Source of the DNA: Cellulomonas sp. ES6
GTDB taxonomy: Bacteria > Actinomycetota > Actinomycetes > Actinomycetales > Cellulomonadaceae
NCBI RefSeq assembly: GCF_030053835.1
Contig: NZ_CP125655.1
Location: forward strand, 2,666,001-2,730,000
DNA: 64,000 nt
Direction: 5' to 3'
How positions within the stretch are numbered: position 1 is the stretch's first letter; every line of letters begins with the position of its first letter. Both the position numbers and the translations under genes were made by a program. The notes under the pieces are model-generated. The model was given only the letters and a program-made list of their open reading frames with translations. It was not told the DNA's origin and made no database searches. Shown piece by piece: positions 56,019 to 62,886 of the stretch.

Positions 56019-56318
56019 CAGCACGTCATCAGCAGTCGAACCCCCGTCCGGGTCCACCGGGCGGGGGTTCTCTGCTTCCCCGGTCGCGAGCCAGACGTAG
56101 GGCACGCCGGTGCGGAGCGCCCACTGCTTCACGAACGCGGCGCGAGGCGGGGTGCCTCGGTCGGCCATCCATCGGCTGAGGCTGTTGCGAGCCATACCAA
56201 GCTCGTCGGCCATCTCCTGGACCGAGATCCCGGCCTGGCGCAGCGACATCTGGAGGCGCCACCCGAGGGTGAGGGGCGGAATGCTGCCCGTCTGTGCGGG
56301 CACGTGCTCCATGCTCAT
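55977..56318 (-). CDS. Phage-type HTH repressor-like protein running into tRNA-Arg
   Basis: A 113-residue XRE-like protein. The HTH is SVQEMADELGMARNSLSRWMADRG (about residues 30-53), followed by FVKQWALRTGVPYVWLATGE, typical of actinophage repressors. The last 13 or so residues (ending RRDSNPQPSDP) are encoded antisense to the 3' half of tRNA-Arg, and the stop lies at its anticodon. The C-terminus is therefore defined by the attachment site. ATG at 56318 is preferred over an in-frame upstream start at 56372. It is divergent from the replication gene. Confidence 0.8.
   Translation of the reverse strand: MSMEHVPAQTGSIPPLTLGWRLQMSLRQAGISVQEMADELGMARNSLSRWMADRGTPPRAAFVKQWALRTGVPYVWLATGEAENPRPVDPDGGSTADDVLCARRDSNPQPSDP
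56038..56070 (+). terminator. Hairpin terminator 20 nt after tRNA-Arg
   Basis: GAACCCCCG (56038-56046) pairs with CGGGGGTTC (56062-56070), and inner CCGG/CCGG pairs flank a five-base loop. It lies inside the antisense repressor gene but is placed correctly to end the tRNA transcript. Confidence 0.65.
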
Positions 56319-56391
56319 GCACCGATGATCCCCGACGTGCCCTCGGTCCGTCAAGGTGCGCGACGCGCCCACTGCGGTGTGGACATCGATG

Positions 56392-56405
56392 GTGCAATGT
56401 GCAAC
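56392..56405. promoter_or_regulatory. Tandem heptamer in the repressor/rep intergenic region
   Basis: GTGCAAT-GTGCAAC is a direct repeat between the divergent repressor and replication genes. It is a candidate operator for the repressor; this is inference from position only. Confidence 0.35.
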
Positions 56406-56476
56406 GGTGGGGTGGTGATCATCTATCTGGCCGCCAAAGCACCGGATGTTCGGGCACAGGGGCCGTGTGGTGCGTC

Positions 56477-57397
56477 ATGACCATCCTCACGATGGTGTGG
56501 GCGCTGAAGAAGGCACCTGTGCCCCCCAACGACCCGGTCGCGCACCTCGTGCTTATCGCCTACGCCGACCACGCCAACGACGATGGCACCGCCGCCTGGC
56601 CCTCGGTCGCCACCGTCGCCAGCTACGCGCGCTGCACCCCCCGCACCGTGCACACCAAGCTCCGGCTGCTCCTCGAGCACGGACTCATGCGACCGGGCGA
56701 CCAGCAGCTCGTCGACCACCTGCCGGCGAACCGCCGTCCCGTCGTCTACGACCTCGTCATGAACCCCGACGACACCCCCGGCTGTGCCGCGAGCGACCCG
56801 CTCGGCAACGAAACCGCAGGTCAGGCTGGGGTGAAATTCCTTCACCCCAAGACCGGCCCCGTCGAGGCCGTTGCTGTGGATAACTCGGGCTCTGGGGTGA
56901 ACCCTGCTTCACCCCAGAAGACCGAACCTGTGGATAACCCTAGCCCTGGGGTGAACGCCGCTTCACCCCAGCCTGTGGAAAAGCCCGATCCTGGGGTGAA
57001 GCACGTTTCACCTCAGGCGCCGGCCTGGGGTGAACGACAGCGCACGTCTGGGGTGAAGCTGTCTTCAGACAAACCACCCCTAGAACCACCCAAGAAGAAC
57101 CAGGGGTCACCCCCGTCGGGAACCTCACCAGCGGTTATCCACAACCAGCCGCCCCCGAGGGCCCGGCTCGATCGCTGCGCAGAGCACCAGCGCGTCGCCA
57201 TCCCGCCGCCGTGCGCCAAGTGCGGCGACGCCCGACGAGCTCACGACGCCCTCGCCGCTCTCGAACCGCAGACGTGCCCGCACGGCGAGCCCCGGGGTCA
57301 GCACCGATGCGCCTTGTGCCGGCGCGGCCTCCTGCCCGGAGTCGCCGCCTGGGACGTCCAATCTCAACCGATTAGCCCCACCCGACGGACCGCCTGA
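56477..57397 (+). CDS. HTH replication-initiator-like protein with embedded origin repeats
   Basis: A 306-residue protein. The N-terminal winged HTH (HTH_36-like, WPSVATVASYARCTPRTVHTKLRLLLEHGLM, about residues 38-68) is the form found in replication proteins of actinobacterial integrative elements and phages. The middle (about 115-200) is a low-complexity stretch with repeated GVNxASPQ units, whose DNA is the iteron array. The C-terminus has two CxxC pairs (CAKCGDARRAH and CPHGEP...CALC), probably zinc-binding. A second Met at codon 7 is an alternative start. It is followed by partition genes, which supports a replication role. Confidence 0.72.
   Translation: MTILTMVWALKKAPVPPNDPVAHLVLIAYADHANDDGTAAWPSVATVASYARCTPRTVHTKLRLLLEHGLMRPGDQQLVDHLPANRRPVVYDLVMNPDDTPGCAASDPLGNETAGQAGVKFLHPKTGPVEAVAVDNSGSGVNPASPQKTEPVDNPSPGVNAASPQPVEKPDPGVKHVSPQAPAWGERQRTSGVKLSSDKPPLEPPKKNQGSPPSGTSPAVIHNQPPPRARLDRCAEHQRVAIPPPCAKCGDARRAHDALAALEPQTCPHGEPRGQHRCALCRRGLLPGVAAWDVQSQPISPTRRTA
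56875..56883 (-). promoter_or_regulatory. DnaA box (perfect TTATCCACA)
   Basis: TGTGGATAA on the plus strand, between iterons 1 and 2. It is the exact E. coli consensus in reverse orientation and stands out in GC-rich DNA. Confidence 0.75.
56929..56937 (-). promoter_or_regulatory. DnaA box (perfect TTATCCACA)
   Basis: TGTGGATAA between iterons 2 and 3, same orientation as the first box, 54 bases from it. Confidence 0.75.
56974..56982 (-). promoter_or_regulatory. DnaA box variant (TTTTCCACA)
   Basis: TGTGGAAAA between iterons 3 and 4, one base from consensus, 45 bases from the previous box. The box spacing matches the iteron spacing. Confidence 0.6.
57135..57143 (+). promoter_or_regulatory. 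DnaA box (perfect TTATCCACA)
   Basis: TTATCCACA on the plus strand 72 bases after the last iteron, opposite in orientation to the other three, bracketing the array. Confidence 0.7.
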
Positions 57398-57451
57398 GCC
57401 GCCACATCCACCAACACGCCGAACCCGCCGGCTCGACCATGGAGAACGACC

Positions 57452-57823
57452 ATGAGCAGCGCCACCGACCTCCTCACGGCCCTCGACGTCGCCCAAGCCA
57501 TCACCCACGCCGCACGTGACGCCGCCGCGCCGATCGTCTCGATCACGATCTGCGACAAGTACGGCCCGGCCGACCTCGCCGACCTCGTGGACGCGCACGT
57601 CGAGCCGATGTTCCGACCTGGCAATGCCCTGCTGCCCTCCGTCGTCGCGATCCAGCTGGCGAGGACCCACGACACCTCGCTCGACGAGGGCGCCGCGACG
57701 GCAGCGAGCGTCGCCGCCGCCCGCGCGTTCCTCGCCGCGATCGCACTCGACGCCGCAGAGCCCGTCATCAGAGGCGAGTACGTCTGGACCGTGCACGACG
57801 GCGTCCCGGTGTTCCTGTTCTAG
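57452..57823 (+). CDS. Hypothetical protein of the mobile element
   Basis: A 123-residue mostly helical, Ala-rich protein between the rep-like and partition genes. GGAGAACGACC before the ATG gives a reasonable ribosome site. Segments such as TICDKYGPADLADLVDAHVEPMF and HDTSLDEGAATAASVAAARAF look globular. The C-terminus EYVWTVHDGVPVFLF is beta-like. I recognise no family. Confidence 0.6.
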   Translation: MSSATDLLTALDVAQAITHAARDAAAPIVSITICDKYGPADLADLVDAHVEPMFRPGNALLPSVVAIQLARTHDTSLDEGAATAASVAAARAFLAAIALDAAEPVIRGEYVWTVHDGVPVFLF

Positions 57824-57836
57824 ATCCGGCGGTCAA

Positions 57837-58006
57837 TCCGTCAAGACGTAAAGACATCCGCCAGGCCGCGCTGATGTCCCTCCATCCGGCCATCCCAATG
57901 CTGCCGACGCAGCCGAATGAGTAGGTGGACAGATGACCGCCCGTCCATTCATCACCCCGGACAGCCGTACACCCGGACGCCCGACCATCCATATTTCCGT
58001 CAAGAC
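57837..58006. repeat. Direct repeat TCCGTCAAGAC before parA (candidate centromere/operator)
   Basis: Exact 11-base copies at 57837-57847 and 57996-58006 bracket the 199-base leader of parA, which also contains several CCATC-type steps. In ParA/RHH systems the RHH protein binds repeats upstream of parA as both centromere and operator. Confidence 0.45.
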
Positions 58007-58022
58007 AGAAAGAAGCACCGAA

Positions 58023-58802
58023 ATGACACCCACGATCACCGCCGTTGGCAACCAGAAGGGCGGTGTCGGCAAGACCGCCACCACACTCGGCATCGCCGAC
58101 GCCCTCGCAGCCGCCGACCAGCGCGTTCTGGTCCTCGACCTCGACCCGCAGGCCAACCTCACCCTCACGCTCGAAGCCGCGGGGGAATATGACATGTTCG
58201 ACGTCCTGAGCGCCAGTGAGCCCGGCACCCTGGGTCAGGCCATCGTCCCGACGTCCTGGACGGGCATCGACGCGGTCCCCGGCAGCACCCAGCTCGCACG
58301 GATCGAAGCGGAGTCGATGATCGCCCCCGAGTTGCGCCTCAAGACTGCTGCATGGGGCGCGGCTGAGCTCGAGGGCTACGACCACGTCCTCATCGACACC
58401 CCGCCCGCCCTCGGCCGCCTCACCCTCAACGCCCTGATCTACGCCCACCAGGTCATCGTCGTCACCGAAGCCGAGTCGTTCTCCGTCGCAGCCGTCGGCC
58501 AGTACCTGCAGACCGTCCAGGCCGTCCGGAAGAACCCCCAGCTCAACCCCGGGCTCCGACTCGCAGGCATCCTCATCAACCAGGTCAGCAACCCCAGGAC
58601 GAACGAGCACAGCCGACGCATCACCGAACTGCACGACGCCTTCGGTACCGCGGTACGAGCACCGCTGCTCCCACACCGCGCGGCCGTCACCGACTCGAAC
58701 AGCACCCACACACCCATCACCGGCCTGAAGGGTGCCGGAGCGGCCGTCATGCGTCTGCTCTACAGCGAGCACGCACGCTGGATCCGTGAGGAGGCGGCGT
58801 GA
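58023..58802 (+). CDS. parA: ParA family partition ATPase
   Basis: A 259-residue type Ib-like ParA without an N-terminal HTH. The deviant Walker A is KGGVGKT (residues 12-18). VLVLDLDPQANLTLTLEA and HVLIDTPPALGRLTLNAL are the switch/Walker B regions. GILINQVSNPRTNEHSRRI follows. It drives segregation of an extrachromosomal or excised element. ATG at 58023 is chosen since it sits three residues before the first strand. An in-frame ATG at 57933 would add a Pro/Arg-rich stretch encoded by the repeat region. It is coupled to the next gene by a four-base overlap. Confidence 0.92.
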   Translation: MTPTITAVGNQKGGVGKTATTLGIADALAAADQRVLVLDLDPQANLTLTLEAAGEYDMFDVLSASEPGTLGQAIVPTSWTGIDAVPGSTQLARIEAESMIAPELRLKTAAWGAAELEGYDHVLIDTPPALGRLTLNALIYAHQVIVVTEAESFSVAAVGQYLQTVQAVRKNPQLNPGLRLAGILINQVSNPRTNEHSRRITELHDAFGTAVRAPLLPHRAAVTDSNSTHTPITGLKGAGAAVMRLLYSEHARWIREEAA

Positions 58803-59101
58803 ACGGGGAGCAGCAGGGCCGTCGGGGCGTCCTGACCAAAGCAGCAAAGGCAGGCGACCTCGTCGCCGAGCTCACCGCAACGCGCACGCCGACAAGCCCG
58901 GAACCGGTCTCCTCACCGGTCGCGCCCCGTCGCGGGCCGGGCCGGCCGCGCGGACGACGCCGCATGGAACCGTTCTCGTCAAAGCTCGAGATCACCCTGC
59001 GCGACGACGTGGACCGCTACCTTTCCGAGCACGACGAGACCATGGTTGACCTCATCGACCGGGCGCTGCGTTCCGCGATCAGCCGGCCCCCGACTCCATA
59101 G
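58799..59101 (+). CDS. Small ribbon-helix-helix partner of ParA
   Basis: A 100-residue basic protein. A flexible N-terminus includes an AT-hook-like GPGRPRGRRR. The C-terminal part has ribbon-helix-helix character (SSKLEITLRDDVDRYLSEHD then MVDLIDRALRSAI). This layout matches ParG/ParR-type centromere-binding proteins, whose tail stimulates the ParA ATPase. GTG start in a GTGA overlap with parA. Likely DNA targets are the TCCGTCAAGAC repeats upstream. Confidence 0.75.
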   Translation: MNGEQQGRRGVLTKAAKAGDLVAELTATRTPTSPEPVSSPVAPRRGPGRPRGRRRMEPFSSKLEITLRDDVDRYLSEHDETMVDLIDRALRSAISRPPTP

Positions 59102-59480
59102 TGCATCTGCCCCCGCCGACCGGCTCGGCGTAACCGGCGCTGCAGACCTCCGCCCGCAGCCGTGCTGCACCGAGCGGTGGGAGTCGACGCGGGGGGCGGC
59201 ACTGGCGGCGGCCATCCTGAGACCGCCGTGCGGGTCGGCTGCCGGACACGAATCGCACGGCGCGAGGCGACCGTCAGGCCGCGCGCACGGCGTACGTCAG
59301 TCCAGCAGCACGAGCCTCGGGGCTCCGCACGTCTGTACCGAGCATCGACGGACCCCGCGGCTCGTGCGACCACCGGAACGGCGTTCTCGCGCGTAAGCGG
59401 CCGCGTTGACGCGTGACTCCGGTGTGGCCGCTCTGCCCACGTCGCCGGAGCTCGGGAAGTGACGGCGGGGTAGCCATCGC
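59102..59480. other. Intergenic stretch without a recognisable gene
   Basis: About 380 bases between the RHH gene and the convergent small gene. All frames look like shadows, with poor codon pattern. I see no strong hairpin, RNA or repeat. Confidence 0.5.
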
Positions 59481-59735
59481 TCACGGTCGCCTCGTCACGG
59501 CCGAGGCCCAGACCCACACCCAGCCCTCGCGGCCGTGATCGTCGAGGTAGTGCACATGCACGACCCGCGGCGTCCAAGCCACGGCCTCACCGTCGACCTC
59601 GACGTCCCTGCCCCGGCCGTCGACGATCCACGCCCGCACCCGCGGCGCCTGATCGGGTCGCGTGACCCGGTCGCCGGCGATCGCCCCCGCCGGCACCTGC
59701 CGCGCCATGTCCCGCATCGGGACCCGGTCCACCAT
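59481..59735 (-). CDS. Small SOS-controlled hypothetical protein
   Basis: An 84-residue beta-rich protein (RVRAWIVDGRGRDVEVDGEAVAWTPRVV then VHYLDDHGREGWVWVWASAV). Its family is unknown to me. The ATG at 59733-59735 begins 11 bases after a perfect LexA-type box, so it is probably induced by DNA damage. The frame extends upstream to 59792, but that start lies beyond the box. It is divergent from the MerR-like gene. Confidence 0.6.
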   Translation of the reverse strand: MVDRVPMRDMARQVPAGAIAGDRVTRPDQAPRVRAWIVDGRGRDVEVDGEAVAWTPRVVHVHYLDDHGREGWVWVWASAVTRRP

Positions 59736-59746
59736 GGAGCAAGAAT

Positions 59747-59760
59747 CGAACACCTGTTCG
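59747..59760. promoter_or_regulatory. SOS box (LexA operator)
   Basis: CGAACACCTGTTCG fits the Gram-positive/actinobacterial LexA consensus CGAAC-N4-GTTCG exactly, and flanking T/A extend the palindrome to 16 bases. It lies between divergent genes starting at 59735 (minus) and 59843 (plus). Confidence 0.8.
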
Positions 59761-59842
59761 ACTCCCGCCAAACGTGCTGTCAGGGGGTGCACGAGGGGGT
59801 GAATCCCCGCCCTCTGGCACGCCGGCGCCGTAGCCTCGCTAG

Positions 59843-60166
59843 ATGATCGTGGACGAGGTCGCCACCCTCAAGCTCTCGGAGGTCGCCCGCCGGTGCGGCG
59901 TCCAGGCGGACATCCTGCGCCGGCTCGCCGAGGACGACCTTCTACCCGGCGCCGTGCGCGCGCCCACCGGCCACGTGTACCTCCGCGAGGACTCCGTCCC
60001 GAGCTGGACGTTCATCGTCGAGCTGCTCGAGGCCAGGCTCCAAACGCACCTGCGGCGATCCGAGGCTGCCCTCGCGCGGGTCCAGGTCGAGATCGAGGCC
60101 CTCACGGCCGCCCCTCGGACCGGCGCCCAGGAGAGGGCCGCGGGTTCGCGTGCGGATCCTCGATGA
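59843..60166 (+). CDS. MerR-like HTH protein (excisionase-like)
   Basis: A 107-residue protein. The N-terminal HTH is LKLSEVARRCGVQADILRRLAEDDLL, followed by AVRAPTGHVYLREDSVPSW, which resembles a helix-turn-helix/wing of MerR or Xis type. A C-terminal helix (LEARLQTHLRRSEAALARVQVEIEAL) may dimerise. ATG lies six bases after TAGCCT (59831-59836), so it is leaderless. The last 65 bases overlap the convergent membrane-protein gene. It could regulate excision or another element gene. Confidence 0.68.
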   Translation: MIVDEVATLKLSEVARRCGVQADILRRLAEDDLLPGAVRAPTGHVYLREDSVPSWTFIVELLEARLQTHLRRSEAALARVQVEIEALTAAPRTGAQERAAGSRADPR

Positions 60167-60479
60167 GGGTCGGGGCCGGCCGGTCGTCCGGCCACGCGGT
60201 GCCGGCGGTGTGCGGGCGGCCGAGGAACTCGTCCTGCAAGGTGATGAAGTCCGGGCCATAGGGCCGCAGCGTCTCCGCGACCCGCTTGCGACGGCGCCTC
60301 GCGAGTACGAAGGTCACGATCCCCGCGGTCGGCAGCCCGATCGCCCACACGAGCGCGACCCACTGCTGCAGCTGCGAGGCGAACATGAACACCACCCACA
60401 GCCCGGCGATCACCGCCACAGCCGCCGCCCAGCCGATCCAGCGCTTCACCGTGCCCCCTTGGTCCAGGTCCGCGTTCAT
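60102..60479 (-). CDS. Small two-helix membrane protein
   Basis: A 125-residue protein with two membrane helices (WIGWAAAVAVIAGLWVVFMFA and LVWAIGLPTAGIVTFVLA), a basic RRRRKR cluster and a hydrophilic C-terminus (DFITLQDEFLGRP). TAGCCT lies just before the ATG at 60479. An alternative GTG at 60449 has AAGGGGG before it. No family recognised. The 3' end overlaps the convergent MerR-like gene by 65 bases. Confidence 0.6.
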   Translation of the reverse strand: MNADLDQGGTVKRWIGWAAAVAVIAGLWVVFMFASQLQQWVALVWAIGLPTAGIVTFVLARRRRKRVAETLRPYGPDFITLQDEFLGRPHTAGTAWPDDRPAPTLIEDPHANPRPSPGRRSEGRP

Positions 60480-60552
60480 CCAGGCTAGCCCGCGCTCACC
60501 GTGCCCACCGGGGCGGTGCGGCCACGCTCGCACGCACACCCCGGCGACCCGT

Positions 60553-60811
60553 TCAGGCGCTGTGCCAGCTCACGGTGTTCGGGATGGCCAGGGCCATCGA
60601 CTTGGCGCGGATCGCGGGGTTCGCCAGCACGTTGCCCCAGGACACCTGCAGGCCCGCGTTGCTCTTGCCACACAGACCGGCATACCCGGTCCGGGTAGAC
60701 GATCGGCCCCAGCTTGAGCTCCGGGTCGATCCGGATGTCCGGGTCGTTCTGGACCACCTCGGGCAGGGCCTCGATGATCTCCAGCGGGAACGGCGCGCGG
60801 ATCCGAGCCAG
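60553..60811 (-). pseudogene. Frameshifted, 5'-truncated gene remnant
   Basis: Two adjoining frames read like one broken protein: PLEIIEALPEVVQNDPDIRI and PELKLGPIVYPDR up to about 60690, then after a one-base shift AGLCGKSNAGLQVSWGNVLA and NPAIRAKSMALAIPNTVSW to the stop at 60553. An in-frame stop lies just upstream at about 60815. The family is not recognised. Confidence 0.5.
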
Positions 60812-60865
60812 TCATCATGGCAACGCCATCGGCTCCCTCCTGACCGCGGACGGGGGCCACAGCTG

Positions 60866-61165
60866 CTAACACGCAGGGTGCGCAACCGGGCACGGACGCG
60901 ACTCGGCCCGAGGCCGGTCGCCGCCTGGACCCGGCTCTCGCCTGCCCATCCCGCGACCCCTGATCCGCGGTAGGACGTGATTCGCATCCTCCCGGCGTCG
61001 CACGCAGCCGAGACGCAGGTTCACGTCCACTACGCGGAGCCCCTCAGAGAGAAGGGATTCGCCCCAGACCGGGGCTTCACCTAAGTCCGCTCCGGGACTG
61101 GCCGCAGCCTGATCCGGCCGCGGAACCGGACACGGCGGGTCGTCGATGCTCAGGTCTTGGATCAT
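60866..61165 (-). CDS. Possible small gene coupled to the OLD nuclease
   Basis: An open frame of 99 codons starts with an ATG that overlaps the OLD nuclease stop codon (ATGA). That is the arrangement of coupled partner genes. The first half (SIDDPPCPVPRPDQAAASPG, then WGESLLSEGLRVVDVNLRLG) has only weak codon bias, and the second half looks random. It may be a degraded partner or chance. Confidence 0.22.
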   Translation of the reverse strand: MIQDLSIDDPPCPVPRPDQAAASPGADLGEAPVWGESLLSEGLRVVDVNLRLGCVRRREDANHVLPRIRGRGMGRREPGPGGDRPRAESRPCPVAHPAC

Positions 61166-62886
61166 GAGTCAACAAAAGCCCGGGACGGAATCTCATTCAC
61201 AATCGACTCGACTTGCTCGTCCAGCCAGCGGGTCAGTGACCGCAAGTGGTCGCCAGGGTCCTCCCCCTCCGCAACGCGCCTGGCGAGGGCGGACTTGAAC
61301 TCTTCGAGTGCGGCCCGTTTGATTGTCAGTCGCGACTCGGGATCAGACGACTCCAGGCCGATTCGGGTCGAAGGAATCGTTGCCCTAATACTGTCGGAGG
61401 TAAGGTAGCGTTCGATTCCCACCCATGATTCGTCGAGGTCTGGGTTGACTAGAGAAGCATCGCAGATCAGCGCCCGGGAGTAAGGGTGGCCGCTGAGATG
61501 CTTGTCGTACTTGGTCACGTCCTTCGCCTCCCAATCCCGCAGGACGATGATTGGTGCAATCTCGGGACGAGATTCTACGACTGCCGAGTTCCATTGTATG
61601 TACGGGAGGACAGAGTCGCCGCCGACCTCGTCACCGAAAGCATCTTGAGGGGACAGTAGTCGCCAGCGCGGCCGCAATTCCAAGGACTCAATTGCGGCCT
61701 TTATGTAGATGGCATCGTAGCGCCCTTCGACGATCACGATCGGGCGATCGGTCGACGTAAACAGGGGGTGCCGAAATGATGTAATTTCACGCCTCGTTGC
61801 GTCGCGAAGCGCATCCTTTGCACTCGCCTTGGTAAGGCCGGTGTCGCCGTCGGGGCGCTTCGCTGCGGTCCACGCGTGGCGGGCAACCCGGACGAGCTCA
61901 TCCTGGTGAGTCGTGACGAAGACCTGTCGTCGCGGGTCCCCGGCGTACTCAAAGAGGTCGGTGGAGAACTGTGCTCGCAGTCCGGCGTGAAGGAAGCTCT
62001 CGGGCTCCTCTATCGCCCAGACGCTGGCCTGCACCCAGCCAAAACCGCCAGACCTGCGGGTCCGGTCGGCTAGATCCAGGATATGGAGAAGCATAAAGGA
62101 CTGGGCGCCGGAGCCCTCGTACTCGGGCGCTCGGGCTCTCCCGCTGGAAATTGCACTTACACCTACGTCGAATAGAAGGTCTGCGAAATCGTCTGGCAGA
62201 GTCGCCGAGATGGACGTGTCAGGGAGGCCGGCTTGTAGCCGCCTCGAGACGTCGCCAAACATTCGGTCGCCCAGACGCCCGAGTTCCGCGAGAACATCGT
62301 TGACGTTCGAGTCTTTGTACGCGACCGTCGACCTCAGGCGGGCGACGAGCGTGCTGCGTAGCGGCTCCAACTCCTGGCGAATCAGATCAGCGGGGCGCGT
62401 GTGGTTCGGGATGTACACGAACCGCACCGCTCGAATATAGGCCAGGATGGCCGACAGATCTTCTGGCTGCGCGTCGATCATGGACGTGAGGTCGGGGCCA
62501 AATTGGAATGATTCCTCATTGGCCTGGGTGTCGCGCGCCAAATTCCAGACTCGCTCAATGTAGACGACCGACTCTAGGCGGTGACGAGTCTCGAATTCTT
62601 TTTGGCGGGGCACCTTGAAATTGGGGCCAAGCGAGATTCCAACGGTAACCGCAACGCGCTTTTTCTTGCCCGAGGGGGCAAAGGAGCTGTAGTCTTCGCT
62701 GAAATCAAGCGGCTCCTCCGACTCGTCGACGAAGTTGTTGAAGAACAGGTTCAGGGCTCGCAGTACGTTGGATTTTCCTGCGCTGTTCAGGCCTACGATG
62801 GCGTTATAGTCGGCGAGTCCGGTCATGGCTAAAGTCCGGATGGAACGAAAATTCTCGATCCGAACGTATTCGATCACGGAATGCAC
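61162..62886 (-). CDS. OLD-family ATPase/TOPRIM nuclease
   Basis: A 574-residue overcoming-lysogenisation-defect nuclease. SMC/RecF-like ATPase: Walker A GLNSAGKS at 32-39, signature-like EGSGAQSFMLL at 257-267, Walker B VWAIEEPES at 289-297 and His327 in VTTHQDE. TOPRIM domain: Glu387 in IVIVEGRYDA and Asp451/Glu453 in LRDWEAKD. Such proteins cut DNA and act in phage defence, alone or with a partner (GajB in Gabija). No UvrD-like partner is seen here. GTG at 62886 has AGGAGG at six bases, and TAGCAT at 62913-62918 is a likely -10. Base composition is clearly lower in G+C than its surroundings, a sign of transfer. Confidence 0.85.
   Translation of the reverse strand: MHSVIEYVRIENFRSIRTLAMTGLADYNAIVGLNSAGKSNVLRALNLFFNNFVDESEEPLDFSEDYSSFAPSGKKKRVAVTVGISLGPNFKVPRQKEFETRHRLESVVYIERVWNLARDTQANEESFQFGPDLTSMIDAQPEDLSAILAYIRAVRFVYIPNHTRPADLIRQELEPLRSTLVARLRSTVAYKDSNVNDVLAELGRLGDRMFGDVSRRLQAGLPDTSISATLPDDFADLLFDVGVSAISSGRARAPEYEGSGAQSFMLLHILDLADRTRRSGGFGWVQASVWAIEEPESFLHAGLRAQFSTDLFEYAGDPRRQVFVTTHQDELVRVARHAWTAAKRPDGDTGLTKASAKDALRDATRREITSFRHPLFTSTDRPIVIVEGRYDAIYIKAAIESLELRPRWRLLSPQDAFGDEVGGDSVLPYIQWNSAVVESRPEIAPIIVLRDWEAKDVTKYDKHLSGHPYSRALICDASLVNPDLDESWVGIERYLTSDSIRATIPSTRIGLESSDPESRLTIKRAALEEFKSALARRVAEGEDPGDHLRSLTRWLDEQVESIVNEIPSRAFVDS

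Larger units (their letters stand above)
56826..57063. repeat. Iteron array (candidate replication origin) inside the rep gene
   Basis: Six copies of CTGGGGTGAA start at 56826, 56892, 56946, 56991, 57025 and 57048. The first four are completed by the inverted arm TTCACCCCA(G) after a spacer of five or six bases, the fourth with one mismatch; the fifth is a half site; the sixth has a degenerate arm. Spacings shrink steadily: 66, 54, 45, 34 and 23 bases. DnaA boxes are interspersed. Iterons plus DnaA boxes are the classical layout of a theta-type origin. Confidence 0.8.

Noticed and set aside
56826..57063. Iteron inverted repeats as simple transcription terminators or a CRISPR array
   Set aside because: They lie in frame within a coding gene, spacers between hairpin arms are five or six bases, unit spacing is irregular and DnaA boxes are interspersed. 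There are no Cas genes.
59046..59396. 116-codon plus-strand frame after the RHH gene
   Set aside because: Ser/Arg/Pro-rich shadow composition with no ribosome site and no homology that I recognise.
61162..62886. Gabija GajA
   Set aside because: ATPase-TOPRIM architecture fits, but no GajB-like helicase gene is adjacent on either side within the window.
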